A stretch of 10,448 nt of DNA, taken from Desulfurococcales archaeon (GTDB lineage: Archaea > Thermoproteota > Thermoprotei_A > Sulfolobales > Desulfurococcaceae). Below the pieces are notes generated by a model. It had not been told where the DNA came from, searched no databases, and saw only the letters and a program-made list of their open reading frames with translations. The stretch spans positions 1 through 10,448 of the forward strand of contig WAON01000012.1 of assembly GCA_015521265.1 (NCBI GenBank). Reading direction: 5' to 3'. Shown piece by piece: positions 1 to 6,889 of this stretch (within the stretch, counting starts at the first letter, position 1; each line of letters starts with the position of its first letter). A program made the position numbers and the translations under genes.

Positions 1-3000
1 GTCTAATGTAGCCTTGAAGCTCCATGGATACTTTGCCGACTCAGTGTTTAGTGGTGTTACTGGCCATCCCGGTATGTCGAATACCATTGTATGGTCGTAG
101 TATGGATCGGTGTTGTTAGTCTGTGCTCCCCAGATGAATCCTCCAACGTATTCTGCACCGCTTGCAACCCATACTCTTACATCGCCGGTTGTTGTTATTC
201 CTAGGACGCTTAACGGTATGTACGCCCTCATCACACCGTTGGCTGGGTCTACTACTTCTAGTACACCTACAGGCTCAGCGATTACTCTGCCGCCGCTAAC
301 TGTTACTAGCCATACTACGTAGGATTCTGCTACGCGGCTACCCTCTACCGGTGTTATTACTAGTGCGTGAGTATACTTGACCGGCGTGTTCTCCTTGTAG
401 AAGTTGAGCAGTCCAGCGATCTGTGGGCTTACTGGTGGTGTTGCGAATCCGAAGGCGTAGCTTGATGGTAGCCATAGGTAGCTGTCAACTCCATCAGTCG
501 TGTCGGCTGGGGTTGTGTCTAGTCCTATTACTAGGAATGGCGCTGTTGCGCCCATGCTGTATATTGCTGATAAGTTGTAGTTGTACTGTGCTTCTACTAC
601 TAGGTAGTTTCCTGCAATCTTCATCCTTACGTAGAGGTTGTCGGCTGCTCCTGGGTTGGGCAGGTAGTTTGCGTGTCCTCCGCTCCAGTATACCTTGGTG
701 TTCTCGTCTCCAGCTGTGTCCTTGAATAATAGTTCTCCACTACCAATGTATACTCCCGTATCGGTTCCTGTTAGTGTCCATGTTACTGTTGGTAGTGTGT
801 TGAATACTGGTATGAACCATGGTCCTTCCGCTGGAGCGTTGTGTGTCTCCGCTGGTGCGAAGGTCTCGTTGCCTGCATAGGTTATCTTTAATACATAGCC
901 TCCCTCTGGGTATCCTGCTGGCGGTGTTGGTAGTGCAATAGTGGTATCAATGTATCCTGTAGCATTGGTTGTATAGGTTCCTAGGCTTATCTCATAGCTT
1001 GTTAATACGTATACTGGTCTTCCAGCTGCGATGCTTGCGTTGAGGTCGTTGATCATGTATACTAGGCTCAGTGTTAAGTTTGCTACTGATAATGGTAGCT
1101 CTGTACCATTGAGGTATGTCGCGTGTGCTACTACGTGTAGTGTTCCAGCTCCTAGGTCTACTTCTATCTTGTCAATTGTTATTGTTACCGCGTACCCGGT
1201 TACGTTTACCGTGAAGCTTGTCATGTATGTTCCGTCAACGTATACGTCTACCGTGTGTAGTCCGCGTGTTGAGAATGTTACTCCTAGTCTTGCAATACCG
1301 TTTAGTGCTGTTATTCCACTCGTTATTAGTGCGCCTGTGTCGTGGTCTTTCAGCTCTATCCAGTGTCCCTCCTCGTGGTTGTCTACTATTAGTGCTACTG
1401 GTCCTACTTCTCCGATTGATATGTTGTCTGCGTGGTAGACTACTGTTACAGCGTTAACGGTTGTCGTTGCCGGTAGGCTTGGCTTACCGGTTGAGTCTAG
1501 TGTGAACTCGAAGCCCGTCTCGATCCAGTGATCGCTGTATGGGAATACATCGTTTGCAGCGTTAGCGTCTGTATCGTATACTTCAACATTAATGGTTCCA
1601 GTTACTCCAGCGATGTCGTATACTCTAGGCTGCACTGGTGAGCCGATATAGGCAGCGGGGTTCCAGAATCCTCCATAGTCGTCTGCGAACGTCATTGCCC
1701 ATACTCTTATCTGTTTACCTAGGAATATTCCTGTTAGGTTCACCTTGTATAGTGGGAAGTAGAACTCTATTGTTCCACCGTTGTCTAGGCTCTTTACTTC
1801 TCCGAACTTGTAGGCGTAGGTTGTGTTGATGTATAATAGTACTAGGTTGCTTCCAGGCTTGATTAGTAGGACGTAGTCCCATGATAACGCGTAGATCTTC
1901 CCTGCCTCGTCGTAGGTTCCAGGCATTACATAGCCTAGCCTGTTACCGTATGCTGTGTCTTCTAGTATCCAGTAGTTGTTGGTGTCGTTGAATGGGTAGA
2001 CGTCTATTGCTATTGCTAGCCACTTGTATGGTGATACGTTGCCTGCGAACTCGGCCATTCCATAGATTGTATAGTTGTCTATTAGTAGCCTTACTTGTTT
2101 GATATCTAGATCTGCTACGTGAGGCCAGTTCCATTCGGGCTTGTACTCCTTTCTCTCATCGCCTGTTGGATCTGTTATTATCATCTCCATTCCGCTAGCA
2201 CTTATACCGGGAGTTGTTGCCGGCAGTGTCCCCGTCCAGTCAGTTATGTTTCCATCCACTATTCTAGCAATGTAGTATGGTACACTTACATAGTCTGCCG
2301 AGCCGGAGAACCTCGGTGTTTCGGTTGCTGTAGCATTGCCCGTGTAGTTTGCTTCGAAGGCTAGGAACTTGGGTGTTCCAAGCTTTGGTACTACCCAGTC
2401 ATAGGTTGCTATACCATCCGAACCAGTTGTTAATGTGACATTTACTCCTGCCTCAGTACTGTTAAGTGTTACATTCGCACCGCTCAGCGGATAGTATTTA
2501 CCGTCTGTGCTGTTGTAATATGTTAGGTTCACAGTGAATCTAACTGTATCTCCGGGAGTTATGTAGCCGTTTCCATCAGCGTCATTGACTAGTTTGTATG
2601 ATAGTGTTAGGTATGACTGATAGATAGGCTCAGCGTAGAGTACTAGTTCGTCGCTTTCACCATATGGTATCCTGCCGGTACCATTGAAGGTTACCTTTAA
2701 GTGATGCTCACCTACTGGTAGTGATATTGTGAATGTAGCATATCCTAATCCATCCGCCTCGCTCTTCGCGATCACCTTACCGCTTGTAACGTTTACCAGG
2801 TTAAATATGAAGTGGCTCATCTTATTGTAGAGGCTGTCTCTCGAGTAGATCTTTAGCGTTAATGGTGTATTAGCTGCTACATGGCTTCCGTTAGCTGGTG
2901 TTGGGCTAATCCAGTATATGATTACTGATCCAGGGTAGATCTGGTATCCTGACTGTACTTGTACGGTTAGGTAGTAGTCTGCATACTGATCATTAGCGTT

Positions 3001-5226
3001 TAAGTCATCTGCTGTATTGTCATATCCTGTTACGGCGTCTACCGCATTGCTTCCGGGTAGGTCGTAGAAGTTTCCATTTCCATTGTCTAGGCCGCTTATA
3101 ACGGTGAATCTGAGCTTGTCGCCAACTGCTGGCGCTCCACCAATCTGGTCCCATGGTACGGCGATCTCAATAGTATCGGTATCTAGGCTTACACTAAACC
3201 ATGCGCCCGTTCCTGACTGTAGGTTCCAGTTCTGATCGGTAATATAGAACGCTGCACCCCAGTCGTTAGTAGCCTCATATGTTCCAGGACTACTAATCTT
3301 CGCTAGGCTTATTCTTAACGCGTACTCCCAATATGCATACGAGTTAGCTTTCGTGTCTGAGTAGCCAGGTAGCCATGACTGCCCACTGTATTTAGCCTGG
3401 TCGCGGTCTATTGCTATGTCTAGTATTGTGCTGTTGGTTGTTCCTACGTGTGTTAGGTTCTTGAACTTTACTAGGAAGTAGATGTAGTATTCATCGGTTG
3501 TTACGCGGAATTCTGTTATATCTGTATTGTTTATGTTGTCTTCGGTTAGTGTTACATCGTTCCTAGTGTCTCCGACAGCGTCCCTCCATACTAGCTCGTT
3601 ATCGCTTACGTTCCACATGTTGGCGCGTGGTGGTAGTACTCCAACCCAGTCTCCTGGGTTTGCATCAATATATCTGCTACCATAGGTTGTTAGGTATACT
3701 GGGCTACTATATGATTCACCATAGGATAAGGAGCTGTTTCCTGGGAAGTGCGCCTTAATCTCCCAATTCCAGCCGATATAGGTTGGTGCGTTGAATACTA
3801 TGCTGAAACCTCCTGTATCGTTCGTTTTACCTGTTGCTAGTACGGTGCTGGTATTCGTTAATAATATCTCGATCGTCTGGTTAGCCGGTGCATTAAGCCA
3901 GTCGCTACCATTGTAGTATTGTAATTGTCCGGTTGCAAGTAAGGGTGATCCTAGGTAGGCTGAGGTGGCGTTTATTGAGAAGTTTATGATCCTAGTCTGG
4001 TATCCAACTTGTACTGTAATATCCTTTGTTGAAGCCTGCCATCCAGCATGTCCTGGGAACTCCACGGTGTATGTATATGTTCCTATGGCTGAAGGCGCTG
4101 TGAATGATAAGTGTGCTGTTCCTGATAAGTCTGTTATCGCCCATGTAACGGGGTTGCTGTTTGAATCTAATAGTGTAACGTTTACATCTGGTAATGGATT
4201 GCCGAACTGGTCTGTAACTGTAGCATATACGTCTACTGTTCCTCCAGGTGCAACATTGTATACGTCCTTATCAGTGGTTACGGTTGTAGTTAGGCTTGGT
4301 GAGAAGGTTACTCTATCAGCAGGGTTTACCCCGGCGTCGGGCTTTCCATCATGGTCTGCGTCAACGTTAATCACTGCATACATGTATATAACATCCGGAT
4401 CACTCCATTCATTGTTGCCTCCAGTTAGTGTTAACGGGTTTAGCGGTACTGCTGAAACAGCGCTATCTCCTGCGTTTCCTCCAGCGATCCATAGTGCTAT
4501 TGCTATCTTACCAGTATAGTTATACCCGTTTAATGCACCTGTTGTTCCATTTATTAGGCTCCATGGTATGGCTACCTTGAATATCGTTGAGCCGTTGTGA
4601 TCGGTGGCTACCGGGCTGTAGCTTATGGAGGCTGCACCATAGTTCCATACATCGTAATGGTTGACACCATAAGTAGAGTCCACGATTGGCGGATAGGTGT
4701 CATACTTATACTGGTTTAACTGGGCTGAGGTAATTGATGAACCATCATAGTAGAAGTAAACGAGGTATTCTGGATAGATTGGCGGTATACCGTTCTCCTG
4801 CAGGTATGGCGTAGACTGATTTATCTGCCTCTGCCAGCAGTCCTCCCAGCGGTTATCGTCTACAGCCCATACAGCACCATATCCCTGAGTATCGTTTCCT
4901 GGGTTAGCATCGATAGCTATTCCAAATGATTCAGTGTACCCGCCTGGAGCCCAGTCAACGCCTATGTATAAGTAGTTTAGGTCCCACGTCACATAGATCA
5001 TTGATAACGAAGTCTCTGATGCACCGGTTGCCGTTAAGTTTACAGGCGCCCTATATATCAGCTCCTCGGAGTTGAAGTCATTGTTATTAGTCGTCGTATC
5101 AATCGTATGATATGTGACTCCCTGCTTGATCGTTACTGGCTGACTTGCTGCTGTGGATAGGGGTATTCTAGGAGTTAGGCTTAGGATGAATAGTGCTAGA
5201 AGTATTAAGCTTAGTGTTCTCGACAT
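1..5226 (-). CDS. Giant secreted multimodular surface (S-layer-like) protein, C-terminus outside window
   Basis: I read this frame codon by codon and found no stop in 1742 codons; the C-terminus lies beyond base 1. The N-terminus (MSRTLSLILLALFILSL, then a small-residue site near STAA, about residue 26) is a signal peptide, so the protein is exported. Four related modules follow, anchored by IAID at 103, IAID at 604, IAID at 1072 and IGLD at 1567, each with a later IPW/VPW/FPL/IPL strand at 220, 690, 1157 and 1670. Modules 2-4 also carry D-x-x-GD (near 549, 1019, 1503). This pattern resembles CBM9/DOMON and glucodextranase C-terminal modules. Ig-like stretches lie between them (about 303-500, 755-965, 1250-1460). 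I see roughly forty N-x-S/T sequons and one cysteine (C130). No catalytic domain is visible. The start is ATG at 5226 with GGGGTG 8 bases upstream. An S-layer or tetrabrachion-like role is inference; a polysaccharide-binding exoprotein is the alternative. Confidence 0.9.
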   Translation of the reverse strand, partial: MSRTLSLILLALFILSLTPRIPLSTAASQPVTIKQGVTYHTIDTTTNNNDFNSEELIYRAPVNLTATGASETSLSMIYVTWDLNYLYIGVDWAPGGYTESFGIAIDANPGNDTQGYGAVWAVDDNRWEDCWQRQINQSTPYLQENGIPPIYPEYLVYFYYDGSSITSAQLNQYKYDTYPPIVDSTYGVNHYDVWNYGAASISYSPVATDHNGSTIFKVAIPWSLINGTTGALNGYNYTGKIAIALWIAGGNAGDSAVSAVPLNPLTLTGGNNEWSDPDVIYMYAVINVDADHDGKPDAGVNPADRVTFSPSLTTTVTTDKDVYNVAPGGTVDVYATVTDQFGNPLPDVNVTLLDSNSNPVTWAITDLSGTAHLSFTAPSAIGTYTYTVEFPGHAGWQASTKDITVQVGYQTRIINFSINATSAYLGSPLLATGQLQYYNGSDWLNAPANQTIEILLTNTSTVLATGKTNDTGGFSIVFNAPTYIGWNWEIKAHFPGNSSLSYGESYSSPVYLTTYGSRYIDANPGDWVGVLPPRANMWNVSDNELVWRDAVGDTRNDVTLTEDNINNTDITEFRVTTDEYYIYFLVKFKNLTHVGTTNSTILDIAIDRDQAKYSGQSWLPGYSDTKANSYAYWEYALRISLAKISSPGTYEATNDWGAAFYITDQNWNLQSGTGAWFSVSLDTDTIEIAVPWDQIGGAPAVGDKLRFTVISGLDNGNGNFYDLPGSNAVDAVTGYDNTADDLNANDQYADYYLTVQVQSGYQIYPGSVIIYWISPTPANGSHVAANTPLTLKIYSRDSLYNKMSHFIFNLVNVTSGKVIAKSEADGLGYATFTISLPVGEHHLKVTFNGTGRIPYGESDELVLYAEPIYQSYLTLSYKLVNDADGNGYITPGDTVRFTVNLTYYNSTDGKYYPLSGANVTLNSTEAGVNVTLTTGSDGIATYDWVVPKLGTPKFLAFEANYTGNATATETPRFSGSADYVSVPYYIARIVDGNITDWTGTLPATTPGISASGMEMIITDPTGDERKEYKPEWNWPHVADLDIKQVRLLIDNYTIYGMAEFAGNVSPYKWLAIAIDVYPFNDTNNYWILEDTAYGNRLGYVMPGTYDEAGKIYALSWDYVLLIKPGSNLVLLYINTTYAYKFGEVKSLDNGGTIEFYFPLYKVNLTGIFLGKQIRVWAMTFADDYGGFWNPAAYIGSPVQPRVYDIAGVTGTINVEVYDTDANAANDVFPYSDHWIETGFEFTLDSTGKPSLPATTTVNAVTVVYHADNISIGEVGPVALIVDNHEEGHWIELKDHDTGALITSGITALNGIARLGVTFSTRGLHTVDVYVDGTYMTSFTVNVTGYAVTITIDKIEVDLGAGTLHVVAHATYLNGTELPLSVANLTLSLVYMINDLNASIAAGRPVYVLTSYEISLGTYTTNATGYIDTTIALPTPPAGYPEGGYVLKITYAGNETFAPAETHNAPAEGPWFIPVFNTLPTVTWTLTGTDTGVYIGSGELLFKDTAGDENTKVYWSGGHANYLPNPGAADNLYVRMKIAGNYLVVEAQYNYNLSAIYSMGATAPFLVIGLDTTPADTTDGVDSYLWLPSSYAFGFATPPVSPQIAGLLNFYKENTPVKYTHALVITPVEGSRVAESYVVWLVTVSGGRVIAEPVGVLEVVDPANGVMRAYIPLSVLGITTTGDVRVWVASGAEYVGGFIWGAQTNNTDPYYDHTMVFDIPGWPVTPLNTESAKYPWSFKATLD
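67..834 (-). repeat. Surface-protein module 4 (CBM9/DOMON-like), residues ~1465-1720
   Basis: Fourth copy, the last one visible before the window edge. Anchors are FKDTAGDENTK (1501-1511), MKIAGNYLVVEAQY (1535-1548), IGLD followed by TTPADTT (1567-1577) and MRAYIPL (1666-1672). The IAID motif is altered to IGLD and the opening ID...DW motif is not recognisable, so it is the most diverged of copies 2-4. Confidence 0.6.
1561..2325 (-). repeat. Surface-protein module 3 (CBM9/DOMON-like), residues ~968-1222
   Basis: Third copy. Anchors are IVDGNITDWTGTLP (989-1002), ITDPTGD (1017-1023), LLIDNYTIYGMAEF (1047-1060), IAID followed by VYPFNDT (1072-1082) and IEFYFPL (1153-1159). The order and spacing match module 2 closely. 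Confidence 0.65.
2977..3714 (-). repeat. Surface-protein module 2 (CBM9/DOMON-like), residues ~505-750
   Basis: Second copy. Anchors are YIDANPGDWVGVLP (519-532), WRDAVGD (547-553), VTTDEYYIYFLVKF (575-588), IAID (604-607) and IEIAVPW (686-692). The opening ID...DW.G.LP is shared with module 3, which makes these two the closest pair by eye. Confidence 0.65.
4447..5079 (-). repeat. Surface-protein module 1 (CBM9/DOMON-like), residues ~50-260
   Basis: First copy of the repeated beta-sandwich module. Visible anchors are VTWDLNYLYIGVDW (79-92), IAID followed by ANPGNDT (103-113), and FKVAIPW (216-222). It lacks the D-x-x-GD motif seen in the other copies and has a longer insertion (about 110 residues against 80-100) between the two anchors, which contains the only cysteine. 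Boundaries are approximate. Confidence 0.65.
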
Positions 5227-5267
5227 AGGGTACTCACCCCTATAGGGGCCCCTCCTGGTATGGGGGC
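5225..5267 (-). promoter_or_regulatory. GC-rich leader with competing hairpins over the surface-gene ribosome binding site
   Basis: Between the predicted transcription start and the ATG the leader holds three potential stems. Bases 5225-5230 and 5238-5243 form ATAGGG-N7-CCCTAT, which includes part of the start codon and of the GGGGTG site (5235-5240). Bases 5237-5248 are a perfect CCCC-TATA-GGGG palindrome that pairs the GGGG of the same site. Bases 5248-5252 and 5263-5267 pair as GCCCC-N10-GGGGC. The first two cannot form together. The stems are visible in the sequence; a regulatory role is inference. Confidence 0.45.
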
Positions 5268-5293
5268 TCCATATTGATATAGATACGTCTTGT

Positions 5294-5307
5294 CCTTATA
5301 TATTTTT
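5294..5307 (-). promoter_or_regulatory. TATA box of the surface-protein gene
   Basis: On the minus strand this reads AAAAATATATAAGG, a strong archaeal TATA box with an A-rich upstream side suited to TFB contact. Its centre lies about 75 bases before the ATG, predicting a transcription start near 5275 and a leader of about 48 bases, longer than is usual in this group. Confidence 0.65.
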
Positions 5308-5558
5308 ATTTCAATCTTTGCCTTTGTTGTTTAATTATTTGTTTAAACTCTTTGTATATACAAATATGGTGGTTTTTGTGAAATATATAGCAAACACCCG
5401 GTTTACCATACATCAGCTACCGTCTAAGTGGAAAACGGTTTTGTACATGTATTGTAATTTACATATTATGTATTTATAAGTACAAGTATTTAGTCGGTGT
5501 GAGTAGATGTAGATATATGTGTGTAGAAGTCTAGGTGCTGAGTGGAGGTGTTGTAGTG
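5308..5558. promoter_or_regulatory. Divergent intergenic region, no gene seen; TATA box and palindromes
   Basis: No supported coding frame or RNA gene lies here. For the plus-strand kinase gene the best TATA box is TTTATAAG at 5473-5480, giving a start near 5503 and a leader of about 55 bases. Two symmetric AT-rich sites stand out: the perfect 14-base palindrome TTTGTATATACAAA at 5351-5364 and TGTAATTTACA at 5453-5463, which sits about 10 bases upstream of the kinase TATA box, where an archaeal activator or repressor would bind. Operator function is inference only. Confidence 0.45.
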
Positions 5559-6050
5559 GTGGGTGATGTTAGGATTTATTCTGTTAAGATCCCTGTTCCC
5601 GAAGGTGTTAATGTGATTATTGGCCGTAGCCACTTCATTAAGACTGTTGAAGACGTTTATGAGGCACTAGTTACTAGTGTTCCGGGTATAAGGTTTGGCT
5701 TCGCGTTTAATGAGGCTAGTGGTAAGAGGCTTGTGCGTTGGGAGGCTAATGATGATGAGTTGAAAAAGCTTGCTATTGATTCCGCGTTGAAGATCGGTGC
5801 TGGACACACTTTTGTACTCTACATCAGGAATGCTTACCCGATAAATATATTGAACACCTTGAAGCATGTGCAGGAGATCGTTGAGCTGTATGTTGCAACC
5901 GGTAACCCCGTCGAAGTAGTTATCGCTGAAACCGAGCAGGGGAGGGCTATTATAGGAGTCGTAGACGGATACATGCCGCTCGGCGTTGAGGGGGAGGAGG
6001 ATCGTAGGGAGCGCTACGAGTTCCTTAGAAGGATCGGATATAAAAAATAG
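5559..6050 (+). CDS. Adenosine-specific kinase (PF04008/DUF355 family)
   Basis: A 163-residue protein, matching the usual length of the archaeal adenosine-specific kinase family. The family binds adenosine/AMP and is thought to act in nucleoside metabolism in the cytoplasm; the physiological reaction is not well settled. Family stretches seen are IIGRSHFIKTVED (20-32), VPGIRFGFAFNEASGKRL, LKIGAGHTFVLY, NAYPINILNTLK, and NPVEVVIAETEQGRAIIGVVDG, ending in FLRRIGYKK. I chose GTG at 5559 because GGTG at 5547-5550 lies 8 bases upstream, as for other genes here, and because it makes the conserved histidine residue 25, the number I recall for the histidine described in a Pyrobaculum homologue. GTG at 5556 and GTG at 5535 are alternatives. 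The gene stands alone behind its own TATA box and converges on the 6068-6415 gene. Confidence 0.92.
   Translation: MGDVRIYSVKIPVPEGVNVIIGRSHFIKTVEDVYEALVTSVPGIRFGFAFNEASGKRLVRWEANDDELKKLAIDSALKIGAGHTFVLYIRNAYPINILNTLKHVQEIVELYVATGNPVEVVIAETEQGRAIIGVVDGYMPLGVEGEEDRRERYEFLRRIGYKK
6041..6048 (-). terminator. T-run terminator of the TRAM/acidic-protein unit
   Basis: On the minus strand a run of six T (6042-6047) follows the stop codon at 6068 by about 20 bases, lying within the last codons of the convergent kinase gene. Confidence 0.4.
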
Positions 6051-6067
6051 GTTTAAAACTATCCCAC

Positions 6068-6415
6068 TTAACGTTCTTCTTCTTTTTCCAGGCATTTATT
6101 ATATTCTTCTAGTGCTAGTTTTGAAGCAGTCTTATAGTCTGCTGGTGTTATTGCTTGTACTAGGTATCCCCTACTAGACTCCCTGTTCTTTAATAGTATG
6201 TATATGTATTTACCGGCAACCCTCATTACTAGGACGTAGCATTCCTCATCCTCGTCCTCGAGGATTGTCTCGTAATTGTATTTTCTAAGGTAGTCTAGGA
6301 GTATCCATGCATCCCTATCCCTGACTGGTTCTCCGAGGAACAGGTCTCCAGCCTTCTCCGGCCCCAATAGTTTTACTATGCTTACTAGTATGTCTTCCCC
6401 ATTCATCCCGGACAT
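6068..6415 (-). CDS. Unrecognised acidic protein, downstream of the TRAM gene
   Basis: A 115-residue protein that I do not recognise. It is rich in charged residues, with an acidic patch EDEDEE at 53-58 followed by a strand-like segment CYVLVMRVAGKYIYILLK, then a predicted helix rich in K and E at the C-terminus (SKLALEEYNKCLEKEEER). No signal peptide or membrane segment is evident, so it is probably cytosolic. It follows the TRAM gene by 22 bases on the same strand and is probably cotranscribed with it. ATG at 6415 has only a weak ribosome site; ATG at 6406 (residue 4) is an equally good start. Coding status is supported by the open frame, the tight spacing and the T-run behind it; function is unknown. 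Confidence 0.72.
   Translation of the reverse strand: MSGMNGEDILVSIVKLLGPEKAGDLFLGEPVRDRDAWILLDYLRKYNYETILEDEDEECYVLVMRVAGKYIYILLKNRESSRGYLVQAITPADYKTASKLALEEYNKCLEKEEER
6074..6089 (+). terminator. T-rich terminator of the kinase gene
   Basis: The pyrimidine tract TTCTTCTTCTTTTTCC starts about 24 bases past the kinase stop, inside the 3' end of the convergent gene. T-rich tracts end archaeal transcripts; no stem is needed. Confidence 0.4.
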
Positions 6416-6437
6416 CCACTATTAAATCCAGAGTTTT

Positions 6438-6749
6438 TTACTCCTGGTATTCTACGTCTGAGTCTTTTAGTGTGTTTGTTATTTCTGCGTAGACTGTGTC
6501 TCCTACTATTTTTACTATTCTCGCTTTAACCTTTGATCCAAGGCTTGCATTATACACTATAACGGTTTTACCACGATAGCTCGATATACCGCGTCCCTTC
6601 TCGTCGACATCCCTAATCGTAACGGTTATCTCTTGCCCCTTCCTTAATCCTTCTTCTCTGGGTACTTGTATTCGTGGATATACGCTGAATCTTTGTACCT
6701 CGCTTGTATAAGGATTCCATCTATGCTTACGTGCTCGATGCCTAGCCAC
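6438..6749 (-). CDS. Small TRAM-domain RNA-binding protein
   Basis: A 103-residue protein with a basic N-terminal tail (MARHRARKHRWNPYT, residues 1-15) and a TRAM domain (PF01938) at about 35-92. Visible family features are the LRKGQEITVTIRDVDEKGRGIS strand-turn-strand (split here only by eye), the buried VIVYNASLGSKVKARIVKI segment and the closing VYAEI strand. TRAM domains are small beta-barrels that bind RNA; stand-alone archaeal versions have been proposed to act as RNA chaperones. No methyltransferase or MiaB domain is attached. The start is GTG at 6749, with GGGATGA just upstream (6754-6760); an ATG at 6757 is out of frame. The C-terminal tail is acidic (KDSDVEYQE). It heads a two-gene unit and is divergent from the gene at 6890. 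Confidence 0.88.
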   Translation of the reverse strand: MARHRARKHRWNPYTSEVQRFSVYPRIQVPREEGLRKGQEITVTIRDVDEKGRGISSYRGKTVIVYNASLGSKVKARIVKIVGDTVYAEITNTLKDSDVEYQE

Positions 6750-6797
6750 GTATTCATCCCTTAACTCTATCTAATTCATAATTTACTAGTTGACAAT

Positions 6798-6831
6798 CAT
6801 ATATGGAGGTATAACCATTTATAACGGTTAT
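6798..6831. promoter_or_regulatory. Divergent promoter with inverted repeat around a TATA box
   Basis: For the plus-strand gene at 6890, TTTATAA at 6818-6824 is the likely TATA box, giving a start near 6848. It sits exactly inside an inverted repeat, ATAACC (6811-6816) and GGTTAT (6826-6831), so a dimeric protein bound there would block TBP. For the minus-strand TRAM gene, CATATATG at 6798-6805 is a weaker candidate, with a predicted leader of about 25 bases. The sites are seen directly; regulation is inference. Confidence 0.4.
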
Positions 6832-6889
6832 GCTTGGATACTTGTTCAACAAGGCTGTGCCGGGATAGAGGCTGAATGGTGGATGAGTA

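Noticed and set aside
1943..2134. Minus-strand open frame in another phase within the surface gene.
   Set aside because: Arginine/glutamine-rich out-of-frame reading of the surface protein's module 3; no ribosome site.
110..4519. Several plus-strand open frames, such as 423-725, 1031-1438 and 3965-4519.
   Set aside because: They lie antisense to one continuous 1742-codon minus-strand frame with a signal peptide, a start site and repeated domains. Their products are low-complexity and match nothing.
1..5226. Simple DNA-level tandem repeat across the surface gene.
   Set aside because: The modules match only at the protein level; I saw no long identical nucleotide blocks, so the duplications are old rather than recent.
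5667..6095. Minus-strand open frame of 142 codons opposite the kinase gene.
   Set aside because: The plus strand encodes a clear PF04008 protein across the same bases; this is its antisense shadow.
6428..6447. CCAGAG...CTCCTGG hairpin with a T-run between two minus-strand genes.
   Set aside because: The stem is imperfect and overlaps the 3' codons of the TRAM gene; on the minus strand the run is A, not T, so it does not act as a terminator there.
6832..6889. Possible small RNA gene suggested by a GC-richer stretch with GGTTAT and TTCAAC.
   Set aside because: It does not close a tRNA cloverleaf and lies where the 5' leader of the 6890 gene is expected.
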